A DNA stretch of 64,000 nt from JALORV01 sp963707445. Its GTDB lineage: Bacteria > Pseudomonadota > Gammaproteobacteria > Burkholderiales > Burkholderiaceae_F. The notes under the pieces are model-generated. The model searched no databases and had not been told where the DNA came from. It saw only the letters and a list, made by a program, of their open reading frames with translations. Within the stretch, counting starts at the first letter, position 1, and every line of letters begins with the position of its first letter. Below, piece after piece: positions 19,689-32,452 of this stretch. Both the position numbers and the translations under genes were made by a program. The DNA is taken from contig CAVPPW010000026.1 in the NCBI GenBank assembly GCA_963707445.1, forward strand, positions 1 through 64,000, in the 5' to 3' direction.

Positions 19689-21832
19689 ATGGCGCACAAC
19701 AAGACGGCAGTCCGGCAGATCCTCGACGCCGTCGAAGGCCGAGGGCCGCACGTCGCTGACCGCGCCCGAAGGCAAGCTCGTCTGCGACGCCTACGGCATC
19801 CCGGTGCCGAAGGAAGGCGTCGCGACCACGGCCGCCGAGGCCGCGAAGCTCGCGACCGGGCATGGGCTTCCCGGTCGTGCTGAAGATCGTCTCGCCGCGA
19901 GATCCTGCACAAGACCGAGGCCGGCGGCGTGCTCGTCGGCGTGAAGAGCGCCGCGGACGTCGAGAAGGGCTTCGCGACGATCATGGCCAACGCGAAGAAG
20001 TACGACGCGAAGGCGCACGCTCCTCGGCGTCCAGGTGCAGCAGATGCTGCGCGGCGGCCAGGAAGTGATCGTCGGCGCCGTCACCGACCCGTCGTTCGGC
20101 AAGCTGGTCGCGTTCGGCCTCGGCGGCGTGCTGGTCGAGGTGCTGAAGGACATCACGTTCCGCCTCGCGCCCGCGACGAAGGACGACGCGCTGTCGATGC
20201 TCGACGGCATCGCGGCGGCGCGAGATCCTGAAGGGCGTGCGCGGCGCGCGAGCCGGTCAACCGCGACGCGCTCGCCGACGCTGATCCAGAACGTGTCGCA
20301 GCTCGTCACCGACTTCCCGGAGATCGCCGAGATGGACCTGAACCCGGTGTTCGCGACCGAAGAAGGGCGCGATCGCCGCCGACGTGCGCATCGTCGTCGA
20401 CTTCGACGCCGCCGCCGGCGCGCTACCGCCCGAAGCCAGGACGACATCGTGCGCGACATGAACCGCATCATGAAGCCCGACGCGGTCGCCGTGATCGGCG
20501 CGTCCGACGAGACCGGCAAGATCGGCAACTCGGTGATGAAGAACCTGATCAACGGCGGCTACAAGGGCAAGATCTATCCGATCAACCCGTCCGCCGACGA
20601 GATCATGGGGCTGCAAGGCGTACAAGAGCGTCAAGGACGTGCCCGGCGACGATCGACGTCGCGGTGTTCGCGATCCCCGCCAAGTTCGTCGCCGGCGCGC
20701 TGATCGAGTGCGGCGAGAAGAAGATCCCCGGCGCGGTGCTGATTCCGTCGGGCTTCGCCGAGACCGGCAACATCGAGGGCCAGAAGGAGATCCGTCGAGA
20801 TCGGCCGCAAGTACGACGTGCGCCTGATGGGCCCGAACATCTACGGCTTCTACTACACGCTGGAAGAACCTCTGCGCGACGTTCTGCACCGCGTACGACG
20901 TCAAGGGCCACGCGGCGCTGTCGTCGCAGTCGGGCGGCATCGGCATGGCGATCATCGGCTTCTCGCGCTCGGCGAAGATGGGCGTGTCGGCGATCGTCGG
21001 CCTCGGCAACAAGTCGCGACATCGACGAGGACGACCTGCTCACGTTCTTCGAGCAGGACGACAACACGCACGATCATCGCGCAGCACTGCGAGGACCTGA
21101 AGGACGGCCGCGCGTTCGCCGAGGTCGCGAAGCGCGTGTCGAAGAAGAAGCCGGTCGTCGTGCTGAAGGCCGGCCGCACCGGCATGGGCGCGCGCGCGCC
21201 AGCTCGCACACCGGCGCGCTCGCCGGCAACGACAAGATCTACGACGACGTGCTGCGGCAGTCGGGCGTGATCCGCGCGAAGGTCGCTGCGCGACCTGCTC
21301 GAGTTCGCGCGCGCGATTCCGATGCTGCCGACGCCGAAGGGCGAGAACGTCGTCATCATCACCGGCGCCGGCGGCTCCGGCGTGCTGCTGTCCGACGCCT
21401 GCGTCGACAACGGCCTGAAGCTGATGGCGATGCCGCCGACCTCGACGCGGCGTTCCGCAAGTTCATCCCGCCGTTCGGCGCCGCCGGCAACCCGGTCGAC
21501 ATCACCGGCGGCGAGCCGCCGAAGACCTACCAGAACACGGTCCGCCTCGGCCTCGAGGATCCGCGCATCCACGCGCTGATCCTCGGCTACTGGCACACGA
21601 TCGTCACGCCGCCGATGGTGTTCGCGAAGATCATGGTCGAGGTGGTCGAGGAGATGCGCGGCCAAGGGCATCGACAAGCCGATCGTCGCCTCGCTCGCCG
21701 GCGACGTCGAGGTCGAGGAGGCCGCGGAGTACCTGTTCGACCACGGCATCCCGGCCTACCGTACTCGACCGAGATGCCGGTGCGGTGCTCGGCGCCAAGT
21801 ACCAGTGGGCGCGCGGCGCGGGGCTGCTGTAG
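19689..21832 (+). CDS. ADP-forming acyl-CoA synthetase, ATP-grasp then CoA-ligase domains (many frameshifts)
   Basis: It interconverts an acyl-CoA plus ADP and phosphate with acid plus CoA and ATP. Residues 1-225 are the ATP-grasp half (MGFPVVLKIVSP, HKTEAGGVLVGVKS, EMDLNPVFATE). The rest is CoA-binding plus ligase (DAVAVIGASDETGKIGNSVM, LSSQSGGIGMAIIG, and SSHTGALAGNDKIYD with the phospho-histidine region). The beta-alpha domain order is reversed relative to many acs genes. The start at 19689 (MAHNKTAVRQ) is preferred over 19671 because GAGGAA lies 6 bases before it. About 15 single-base shifts are needed. In this operon the likely substrates are formate or oxalate; family annotation alone says acetate. 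Confidence 0.85.
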
Positions 21833-21835
21833 CGC

Positions 21836-23546
<1,711 letters not shown>

Positions 23547-23550
<4 letters not shown>

Positions 23551-26415
23551 ACGCGCCTCACGCGCAGCGACGATCGCCAGCGCTCGACGCGCCGACGTCG
23601 ATCGCTTCAAGCTGAACGGCGCGCGATCGTCGACGCGCCGCGCGGACGAGACGATCATCGAGGTCGCCGACGCGCCACGGCGTCGAGATCCCGCACCTCT
23701 GCTACAAGCCGGGCATGCGGCCCGACGGCAACTGCCGCGCGTGCATGGTCGAGATCAAGGGCGAGCGCGTGCTGGCGCCGTCGTGCTGCCGCACGCCCGA
23801 CGCCGGGCATGGAGGTGCACGAGCGACAGCGCGCGCGCCGTGCACGTCGCAGAAGATGGTCGTCGAGCTGCTGCTGTCCGACATGCCCGGAGCGCGTCTA
23901 CAAGCCCGACTCCGAGCTCGACGCACTGGGCCGCGCGGCTCGGCGTCGGCAAGCCGCGCTTCGCGCCGCGCGCGCAGCCGGCGCGCCGACCTCTCGCACC
24001 CGGCGATGGCGGTCAACCTCGACGCCTGCATCCAGTGCACGCGCTGCGTGCGCGCCTGCCGCGAGGAGCAGGTCAACGACGTGATCGGCTACGCGTTCCG
24101 CGGCGCGCACTCGAAGATCGTGTTCGACCTCGACGATCCGATGGGCGAGTCGACCTGCGTCGCCTGCGGCGAGTGCGTGCAGGCCTGCCCGACCGGCGCG
24201 CTCGCGCCCGCGCAGCGACGCGTACCTCGCGCCGGCCGACAAGCAGGTCGCGTCGGTGTGCCCGTACTGCGGCGTCGGCTGCCAGCTCACCTACCACGTC
24301 AAGGACAACACGATCGTCCGCGTCGAGGGCCGCGACGGCCCCGCGAACCACGAGCGCCTGTGCGTGAAGGGCCGCTTCGGCTTCGACTACGTGCACCATC
24401 CGCAGCGCCTGACGAAGCCGCTGATCCGCAAGCGCCGGCGTGCCGAAGTCCGCCGACTTCACGATGGACCCCGCGAATCCGCTCGTCGGTGTTCCGCGAG
24501 GCGACCTGGGAGGAGGCGCTCGCGCTCGCCGGCGGCACGCTGCGCGCAGATCCGCGACACGCACGGGCCGCAGCGCGCTCGCCGGCTTCGGCTCGGCCAA
24601 GGGCTCGCAACGAGGAGGCGTACCTCTTCCAGAAGCTGGTGCGCACCGGCTTCGGCACCAACAACGTCGACCACTGCACGCGGCTGTGCCACGCGTCGAG
24701 CGTCGCGGCGCTGCTCGAAGGCATCGGCTCGGGCGCGGTGTCGAACCCGGTGATGGACGTGATGAAGGCCGAGGTGGTGCTGCTGATCGGCGCCAACCCG
24801 GTCGTCAACCATCCGGTCGCCGCGACGTGGATCAAGAACGCGGTGAAGCGCGGCACGCAAGCTGATCCTCGCCGACCCGCGCCGCTCCGAGCTCGCGCGG
24901 CACGCGACGCACTACCTGCAGTTCAAGCCGGACACCGACGTCGCGCTGCTGAACGCGATGATGCACACGATCGTCGAGGAGGGGCTCGTCGACGAGGCGT
25001 TCATCGCCGACCGCACGAGCGGCTTCGAGGAGCTGCAGCGAGAACGTCGCCGGGCTACAGCCCCGAGGCGATGGCGCCGCTCTGCGGCATCCCGGCGCGA
25101 GACGATCCGCGAGGTCGCGCGGCTGTACGCGACGTCGCAGCGGCTCGATGATCCTGTGGGGCATGGGCATCTCGCAGCACGTGCACGGCACCGACAACGC
25201 GCGCTGCCTGATCGCGCTCACGCTGATGACCGGGCAGGTCGGCCGGCCCGGCACCGGGCTGCATCCGCTGCGCGGCCAGAACAACGTGCAGGGCGCGTCC
25301 GACGCCGGCCTCATCCCGATGATGTTCCCCGACTACCAGCGCGTCGACAACGCCGGCGCGCGCGCGCAGTTCGAGGCGCTGTGGGGCACGACGCTCGACC
25401 CGAAGCCCGGCCTCACCGTCGTCGAGATCATGGACGCCGTGCACGCGGGCAAGATCCGCGGCATGTACATCATGGGCGAGAACCCGGCGATGTCCGACCC
25501 CGACGTCGCAGCCACGCGCGCGCAGGCGCTCGCCAAGCTCGAGATGCTCGTCGTGCAGGACATCTTCCTCACCGAGACCGCGCTACCTCGCCGACGTGAT
25601 CCTGCCGGCGTCGGCGTTCCCCGAGAAGACCGGCACCTTCACCAACACCGACCGCACTGGTGCAGCTCGGCCGCCAGGCGCTCGACGCCGCCCGGCGACG
25701 CGCGCCAGGACCTGTGGATCATCCAGTCGAGATCGGCGCAGCGCCTCGGGCCTCGACTGGACACTACGCGCACCCGCGCGACGTGTTCGACGAGATGCGC
25801 CAGGCGATGCCGTCGATCGCCGGCATCACCTGGGAGCGGCTCGAGCGCGAGCACGCGGTCACCTATCCGTGCGAGCAGCGAAGGCGATCCCGGCGAGCGC
25901 GTCGTGTTCACCGAGCACTTCCCGACGCGCGACGCGGCCGCGGCGCGGTTCGTTCCCGCCGACAGTCATCCCCGCCGCCGAGCGGCCCGACGCCGAGTAT
26001 CCGTTCGTGCTCATCACCGGGCGCCAGCTCGAGCACTGGCACACCGGCAGCATGACGCGCCGCACCGCGGTGCTCGACGCGATCGAGCCGGAGCCGGTCG
26101 CGCTCGCTCCATCCGCTCGACCTCGCCGCGCTCGGCGTCGCGCCGGGCGACGTGATCACGGTGGCGTCGCGCCGCGGCAGCGATCGCGCTGTACGCGCGC
26201 GCCGACGACGGCACGCCGCGCGGCGCGGTGTTCATCCCGTTCTGCTACTACGAGGCGGCGGCGAACCTGCTGACCAACCCGGTGCTCGACCCGTTCGGCA
26301 AGATCCCGGAGTTCAAGTACTGCGCGGTGCGCGTGACGCCGGCGGCGAGCTGGCGGCGCAGACGAGCTACGGCGGCGGGCGAATGCTGGAACGGCTGAAC
26401 GCCGGACCGGGCTGA
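23547..26415 (+). CDS. Formate dehydrogenase alpha subunit, molybdopterin type (many frameshifts)
   Basis: The catalytic subunit oxidises formate to CO2. The domain order is a [2Fe-2S] ferredoxin segment (PHLCYKPGMRPDGNCRACMV), two [4Fe-4S] clusters (CIQCTRCVRAC, CVACGECVQACPTGAL), the Mo/W-bisMGD domain opening with CPYCGVGCQL, and the active-site region NNVDHCTRLCHASSVAAL, where a cysteine rather than selenocysteine is encoded. The C-terminal dinucleotide-binding domain has ITGRQLEHWHTGSMT. The length is about 955 residues, near the Fdh1A type. At least 15 frame changes are needed. No fdhD chaperone or cofactor genes are nearby. Confidence 0.88.
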
Positions 26416-26469
26416 TCGGGCTGCGCCGAGCGATCTGTGCGGGTTCCGTTCATCTGCGGATCACGCCGA

Positions 26470-26566
26470 GGCCGCGACGGTAAGGTCGTGGCCTCGTACC
26501 CGCCAGGTCGAGCCGCTCGACCCCAAGCTGACTGCTCGGATCGAGGCGGCGCTGCTCGGAAAGTAG
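26470..26566 (+). pseudogene. C-terminal remnant of a glutathione peroxidase gene
   Basis: GRDGKVVASYPPG, then after a one-base shift VEPLDPKLTARIEAALLGK and a TAG at 26564-26566, reads as the last ~32 residues of a glutathione peroxidase. No start, peroxidatic Cys or other domain is present upstream; fdhA ends only about 55 bases earlier. It differs from the complete exported homologue at 9133. I infer a gene truncated when the neighbouring block arrived or was rearranged. Confidence 0.6.
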
Positions 26567-26629
26567 CCGGTTTTCCGGCCAGTCCGCCCGACGCGGCGGC
26601 CGCCCGAGTTGGGCGACAATAGCGATTCG

Positions 26630-27433
26630 ATGAACGCCCCCGATACCCTGTACCTGCCCGACGTGCAGTCCGCGGCGGATCTGCGCAATCTCTCGATCCA
26701 GCGGGTCGGCGTCAAGGCGCTGAAGCAGCCGATGACGGTCGCGACAGCGCGTGGACCGCAGCCGACGGTGGCCTTGGTCGACATGTACGTCGCGCTGCCG
26801 GCCCACCAGAAGGGCACGCACATGTCGCGCTTCATCGACGTGCTGCAGAGTCACCGGGAGCCGCTGTCGCGCGCCTCGGCCCACGCCCTGCTGCAGCGCA
26901 TGCTGAAGAGGCTCGACGCGGTCGACGGGTACGTCGAGCTGCGCCTGCCGTACTTCGTGCTGAAGACGGCCCCGGTGTCGGGCGTCGAAAGTTTGATGGA
27001 CTATCAGCTGACGCTCGCGATCGAGCGGCGCGACGGAGTGACACGCTTCCGGCAGAAGGTGGTTGTTCCGGTCACGAGCCTGTGTCCATGCAGCAAGAAC
27101 GTGGCCGACTATGGTGCCCACAACCAGCGCGCCCATCTGACGCTGACGCTCGTGCTCGACGCCGAGATGCCGGTCGAAGAGCAGATCCGCATCGCCGAGG
27201 ACGCCGCGTCGTGCGAAATCTGGGCGCTGCTGAAGCGTACCGATGAGAAGTACGTCACCGAGCGTGCCTACGACAATCCCAAGTTTGTCGAGGACGTCGT
27301 GCGCGACATCGCCGTCGTGCTCGATGCCGACACGCGAGTGTCAAGCTTCACGATCGAAGCCGAGAACTTCGAGTCCATTCACAATCACTCGGCTTACGCG
27401 CTGATCGAGCGCGACAAGACCCGCGCCGGCTGA
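26630..27433 (+). CDS. folE2: GTP cyclohydrolase FolE2
   Basis: This is the type IB GTP cyclohydrolase, which makes dihydroneopterin triphosphate for folate. It is complete at 267 residues. The family motif with the metal-ligand cysteine is VPVTSLCPCSKNVADYGAHN, and the C-terminal SFTIEAENFESIHNHSAYA is also typical. The start at 26630 (MNAPDTLYLPDVQ) is preferred; the frame extends 7 codons further up. The FolE2 form works without strict zinc dependence. It stands 27 bases before the di-iron gene. Confidence 0.93.
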   Translation: MNAPDTLYLPDVQSAADLRNLSIQRVGVKALKQPMTVATARGPQPTVALVDMYVALPAHQKGTHMSRFIDVLQSHREPLSRASAHALLQRMLKRLDAVDGYVELRLPYFVLKTAPVSGVESLMDYQLTLAIERRDGVTRFRQKVVVPVTSLCPCSKNVADYGAHNQRAHLTLTLVLDAEMPVEEQIRIAEDAASCEIWALLKRTDEKYVTERAYDNPKFVEDVVRDIAVVLDADTRVSSFTIEAENFESIHNHSAYALIERDKTRAG

Positions 27434-27460
27434 CGGCGACGGGCTCCGGGGGAGGACGCC

Positions 27461-28333
27461 ATGCCACTGCTCTATCCAGAGTTGTTCAAGTCGCTCGAAT
27501 CGGTTCGATGGAACATGGAGACCGACGTGCCGTGGCAGGAATTCGATGCCACACGCCTGTCGGACGAGCAGGCCCGCACGATCAAGATGAACGCGATCAC
27601 CGAGTGGTCGGCGCTGCCGGCCACGGAGATGTTCCTGCGCGACAACCACGGCGACTCGGATTTCTCCGCCTTCATGTCAGTGTGGTTCTTCGAGGAGCAG
27701 AAGCACGCACTCGTGCTGATGGAGTATCTGCGTCGTTTCCGGCCTGACCTCGAGCCCAGCGAACCCGAGCTGCAGGCGGTGCGCTTCGAGTTCGACCCGG
27801 CGCCGCGGCTGGAGACGCTGATGATGCATTTCTGCGGCGAGATCCGGCTGAACCACTGGTACCGGTGTGCGGCCGAGTGGCATACCGAGCCGGTGATCAA
27901 GGTGGTGTACCGACTGCTGTCGCAGGACGAAGCGCGCCATGGTGGCGCCTACCTGCGCTACATGAAGAAGAACTTGGTTGAGCTGGGCGACTCCGCGCGC
28001 GCGGCATTTGCCAAGATCGGCGTGCTGATGGCGTCTGCCCGGCGCACGGACAAGGCGCTGCACCCGACCAATCTGCACGTGAATCAGTCGCTTTTTCCGA
28101 ACGACACCGTACAATCGCGCCTCCCGGATCCGGGCTGGCTCGAACGCTGGCTCGACGAACAGATACATTTCGACAAGGAATGGGAGACCAAGGTCGTCGA
28201 TCGGATCCTGCACAACTTGTCGTTGCTGTTCGAGCGCACGTTCAATTCGGTGCAGGACTTGAACCGGTACCGCAAGGAACTGGCGGCAAAGTTGCGCGAC
28301 TCGGGTTCGGGTCCGCTGGCACAGCCCACCTGA
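27461..28333 (+). CDS. Ferritin-like di-iron domain protein
   Basis: A complete 290-residue helical protein. Two carboxylate-bridged di-iron motifs are visible, FFEEQKH near residue 73 and SQDEARHGG near 150, plus the single Glu at CGEIRLNHW. That pattern fits the acyl-ACP desaturase/ferritin-like superfamily. It has no signal peptide. It is probably co-transcribed with folE2 (GGGGGAGG lies before the ATG). The reaction cannot be assigned from sequence. Confidence 0.75.
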   Translation: MPLLYPELFKSLESVRWNMETDVPWQEFDATRLSDEQARTIKMNAITEWSALPATEMFLRDNHGDSDFSAFMSVWFFEEQKHALVLMEYLRRFRPDLEPSEPELQAVRFEFDPAPRLETLMMHFCGEIRLNHWYRCAAEWHTEPVIKVVYRLLSQDEARHGGAYLRYMKKNLVELGDSARAAFAKIGVLMASARRTDKALHPTNLHVNQSLFPNDTVQSRLPDPGWLERWLDEQIHFDKEWETKVVDRILHNLSLLFERTFNSVQDLNRYRKELAAKLRDSGSGPLAQPT

Positions 28334-28389
28334 CCTCCTCGATCGGGCGCGTCGCCCGAAAGCGCGACGCGCGCGGTAGGGGGATCCGT

Positions 28390-29388
28390 TTGATTCCCCG
28401 CCACGTTCCGCTGGTCGAGACGACTCGAGGCGGTACCACCGAATGCGTGCACTACGGCTCGATCGCCGTCGTCGATACGCAGGGCCGGCTGATCTCGGCT
28501 CTCGGCGATCCGGACTCACTCAATTTCACGCGTTCGGCGCTGAAGCCTCTGCAGGCGTTGCCGTTCGTCGAGGATGGCGGGCTCGGGCGATACAACTTCA
28601 GTTCGCACGAGTTGGCACTGATGTGCGCGAGCCACAGCGGCGAGGCGATCCACATCTCGATCGTGCAGCGCATGCTCGCGGCGGCAGGCGTCGACGACAC
28701 CGCGCTGCAGTGCGGCTGCCACCCGCCGGCGTATTTCGCCGCGACCGAATCGTCCGCGCCGGCCGGCGCGAAGTGGAATGCCCTATTTCACAACTGCTCG
28801 GGCAAGCACGCCGGGTTTCTCGCCTACGCCCGCATGCACGAGCAGCCGCTCGAAACCTACCTAGACAGCGGCCATCCGCTGCAGCAGCGCATCCGCACGA
28901 CGGTGGCGCGCTTCGTCCAGGGTGACGCGATGCCCCAAGGCATCGACGGCTGCACTGCGCCGAACTTTGCGATGCCCCTGCGGCGACTGGCGCAGACCTA
29001 CGCCCGGCTGGCGGCGCAGGAGACGCCGGAACTGGCCGCGCTTTTTTACGCGATGACGCGCCACCCCGATCTCGTGTCGGGCACGCGGCGCACCGACCTC
29101 GCGCTGATGCAGACCGGCGCGGGTGACTGGATCAGCAAGGCGGGGGCCGACGGCATGCAGGCCATCGGCGTCGCAAGCCAGGGACTGGGCATTGCGATCC
29201 GCATCGCCGATGGCAGCCCGCGAGCACTTCATGCCGCCACGGTCGAGGTCCTGCAGCAGTTGGGCGTGCTCGAGGACTCGAGCGGGACCGCACTCGCCGT
29301 GTACGACTGCCCGCCGATCCGCAACTATCGCGGAATCGAAACCGGCGGCTTTGTTCCGGTTTTCAAACTGCGGCGTCAGCCTGGCTGA
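28390..29388 (+). CDS. L-asparaginase II family protein
   Basis: A 332-residue member of the asparaginase family found in Rhizobium etli AnsA-like proteins, distinct from E. coli AnsA/B. Markers are RSALKPLQALPFVE near residue 50, LMCASHSGEAIH, CGCHPPAYF, NALFHNCSGKHAGFLAY and KAGADGMQAIGV. The start is taken as the TTG at 28390, after GTAGGGGG; no ATG lies near the conserved N-terminus RHVPLVETTRGG. It acts in the cytoplasm, releasing ammonia from asparagine. Confidence 0.85.
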   Translation: MIPRHVPLVETTRGGTTECVHYGSIAVVDTQGRLISALGDPDSLNFTRSALKPLQALPFVEDGGLGRYNFSSHELALMCASHSGEAIHISIVQRMLAAAGVDDTALQCGCHPPAYFAATESSAPAGAKWNALFHNCSGKHAGFLAYARMHEQPLETYLDSGHPLQQRIRTTVARFVQGDAMPQGIDGCTAPNFAMPLRRLAQTYARLAAQETPELAALFYAMTRHPDLVSGTRRTDLALMQTGAGDWISKAGADGMQAIGVASQGLGIAIRIADGSPRALHAATVEVLQQLGVLEDSSGTALAVYDCPPIRNYRGIETGGFVPVFKLRRQPG

Positions 29389-29392
29389 AACG

Positions 29393-30245
29393 GTGCAGAC
29401 GGTTGTCGTGCGCGCTGCGGCCGCGGTGCTTGCGCTCGTTCTCGCCGCCTGCCTCGGCCTGCCTTCGGGCGAGCACGTCGTCCACTCCGAACGATCCGCG
29501 TACCAGACGCTGATCGTGACCGACAGCCCGACCCGCCGCTGCCTGCGCTTCGATGATGTCAACAGCGCGCTGAACCAGTCGTGCCAGCAGCTGACCGAGC
29601 CCGATCTCCTCGTCTTCGACTACACCCGCGCGATGACCGCCCTGCTGCTGCTGTGGCAGCCGCCACCACAGCGTGTGCTGCTGATCGGCGTCGGCGGCGG
29701 CTCGATCCCCAGGGCAGTGGTGCGAGCTCGGCCGCAGGTCGAGCTCGACGCGGTCGACATCGATGAGGCGGTGATGCAGGTCGCGCAGCGCTACTTCGGC
29801 CTTACTCGCGCAGCCGCAACTGCGGCTGCACGTCGCCGACGGCCGCGAGTTCGTCGCCGCCGCCCGCAGCCGCGGCGAACACTATGACGCGGTCCTGCTG
29901 GATGCCTTCGACGCCGATGGCATTCCACCGGCGCTGTTCAGCGAGGAATTCTTGCGCGATATCCACACCGTGCTGACCCCGGACGGGGTCTTTCTCGCCA
30001 ACACGCTCGCCGGCAGCGTCTCGTACGCTCAGGAGACGCGAACCGCCACGGCAGTGTTCGGCCGCATCTACAGCGTGCAGCTTGCGGTGAGCGGAGGTAA
30101 CCGCCTGATCGTTGCGGCGCGCGACCAGGCGCGGCTTCCCACCGTGCAGCGCCTGCTGTCCGGCCTGCCGGAGCAGGCGCCGGCGCTGACACGCATCGGC
30201 ATCGATGCCGCGTGGGTCGACCGACTGAAGTTCACGAGCAACTGA
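29393..30245 (+). CDS. Spermidine-synthase-like protein with lipoprotein signal (frameshifted)
   Basis: The core has a SpeE-type methyltransferase fold: the SAM/dcSAM loop VLLIGVGGGSIPRAV, then VDIDEAVMQVAQRYFG, and after a frame change near 29808 VADGREFVAAAR and YDAVLLDAFDADG. The N-terminus is hydrophobic and ends in a lipobox (VLALVLAACLG), so the protein may be anchored outside the cytoplasm, where a polyamine synthase would lack its substrate. The GTG start at 29393 follows the asparaginase stop by 4 bases. Activity as a polyamine synthase is doubtful. Confidence 0.75.
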
Positions 30246-30267
30246 GTCCGCGGAAGTCCAGGCGGCC

Positions 30268-32366
30268 CTACTCGCGGATGCCGGCGAGGTCGAGGAAGAA
30301 AGCGTATTCACGTGCCACTTCGGCCAACCGCTCGAACCGTCCCGACTTGCCGCTGTGGCCGGCCTCCATCGTGATATGGAACAGCAGCGGATTGCGATCG
30401 GTCTTGCGCGCGCGCAGCCGCGCGACGTACTTCGCCGGCTCGTAGTACTGCACCATCGGGTCCCACAGGCCCGTTGTCACGAGCATCGCCGGATAGTCAC
30501 GCGCCGCGACGTTGTCGTATGGCGAGTAGGCGAGCATCGCGTCGTAATAGTGCTTCTCGCGCGGATCGCCCCACTGTGACCATTCGTTGGTCGTCAGCGG
30601 AATCGATTCATCGAGCATCGTCGTGACGACATCGACGAACGGCACATGCAACGCAATCCCGCGGAACCGGTCCGGCGCTTCATTGGCCACCGCGCCCATC
30701 AGCAGGCCGCCCGCCGAACCACCGGCAGCGAACACCAGGTTCTTCGCACCGTAGCCTTCGCGCACGAGGTGATCGGCGGCATCGACGAAGTCTCTGAAGG
30801 TGTTCTGCTTGTTCAGCAGCCGCCCGTCCTCGTACCAGCCCTGGCCGAGCTCGGAGCCGCCGCGCACATGGGCGATGGCGACGACGAAGCCGCGGTCGAA
30901 CAACGACACCCGATTGCTGCTGAAGTAGGGATCGTTGGCGATCCCGTAGGCGCCATAGGCCTCGATGTAAAGCGGTACGGAACCGTCGCGCCGGAAACGA
31001 TCGCGCCGGTACGCGAGCGAGACCGGGATTCGCTTGCCATCGCGCGCCTGCGCCCATGCACGCTCGGTGACATAGAGCGCCGGGTCGTAGCCGAGCACCG
31101 GCTGCACCTTGCGCAGCTCGCGTACGCCGGACACGAGATCGACGTCGTAGACCGTAGCCGGCGTCGTCATCGACGTGTAGCTGTAGCGCACGCTGCGCGC
31201 CGCCGGATCCGGGTTTGCGCCGAGGTTCATCGCAGACGCCGCCTCGTCGGCAGCCACCGTAAAGGTGCACCGTCGACGGGTAGCACGCGTACGCGGCTCA
31301 CCGCCTCGACCCGCTCTTCGATCACGATCGCCCGGTCGAACAGCGCGAAGTCGTCCACCGCGGCGTCGTCGCGCGCCGGCACGACGTCGCGCCAGCGTGC
31401 GCGGTCGGCCGGTTCGTCGTCCGGTGCGGCCACCAAGCGGAAATTGGCCGCCGCGTCGTTGGTGCGCAGGATCCAGCGATCATCGAGATGATCGGCGTAC
31501 GTGCGCACGCCCTCGCGGCGCGGCAGCACGGTCCGGGGCGCGGTCGCCGGCGCATCGAGCGGCACGACCCGCGTTTCGGTCGTGTCGTAGCCCTCGAGCC
31601 GAATCATCAGATGACGCCGCGATGCGCTGCGCGCGATGCCGGTGTAAAGCTCGGGATCCGCTTCGTCATAGACGAGCATGTCGGTGGCCGGATCGGTGCC
31701 ACGCAGATGCCGATAGACGGTGCCGCGCACCAGCGTCTGCGGATCCTGGCGCAGGTAGAACACGGTCGAACTGTCGGCTGCCCACTCGACATCGGCCAGC
31801 ACGCCGCCGATCGCCTCAGCGGCCTGCGCGCCGGTCAGCAGGTCGCGCAGACGCAGCGTGTACATGCGGCGGCCGACGGTGTCCTCGGTGTAAGCGAGCC
31901 AGCGATTGTCCGGGCTGACTGCAAGCGCACCGACACTGAAGTAGGCGTGGCCGCGCGCGAGTTCCGGAATGTCGAGCAGCACTTCCTCAGGCGCGGCGGC
32001 ATCAGGTCCGTCGGGACTCCCGCGCCGGCGCAACAACGTCGGGTACTCGGCACCGATGGTGAAGCGGCGCCAGGTCCAGTAGCCGTTGTCGTACACGGGC
32101 ACGGAGCTGTCGTCCTCCTTGATGCGAGCTCGCATTTCGGCGACCAGTGCCTCGCGCAACGGCGCAAGCGGCGCGAGCATTGCCTCGGTGTGGGCGTTCT
32201 CGGCCTGCAGGTACTCGATGATCTCCGGCCGCTTGACCTTCGGATCGTCGTCCCGCATCCAGTAGTACTCGTCGACACGGGTGCCGTGAGGACTCTCGAC
32301 CAGATGCGGCCGCTGTGCAGCGACCGGGGCGGTCGGCGCACCTCGCCCGGCAGGCGTTGAAGTCAT
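30268..32366 (-). CDS. ptrB: Oligopeptidase B, prolyl oligopeptidase family (one frameshift)
   Basis: A serine peptidase cutting short peptides after Arg/Lys. The N-terminal beta-propeller starts at VESPHGTRVDEYYWMRDDD. The alpha/beta-hydrolase half has the nucleophile in AAGGSAGGLLMGA, the Asp in TTGLWDPMVQYYEP and the His in MEAGHSGKSGRFE. The frame changes near 31255, between propeller and hydrolase, with no residues missing around it, so one indel is likely. The start at 32366 (MTSTPAGRG) follows AGGGTG. The chain is about 699 residues, normal for PtrB. Confidence 0.9.
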
Positions 32367-32452
32367 TGCGGCACCCTGTTTCGTCCGCACGAGGGCGCGC
32401 GCTGATACAGGCTGGGCGCGGGAGCCTCCGCGAGGCGCGCTGCGCATCGCGT

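Noticed and set aside
17600..21800. Programmed ribosomal frameshifting as the cause of the alternating frames
   Set aside because: Dozens of sites in unrelated genes, without a common slippery heptamer or downstream structure, do not fit any known programmed event.
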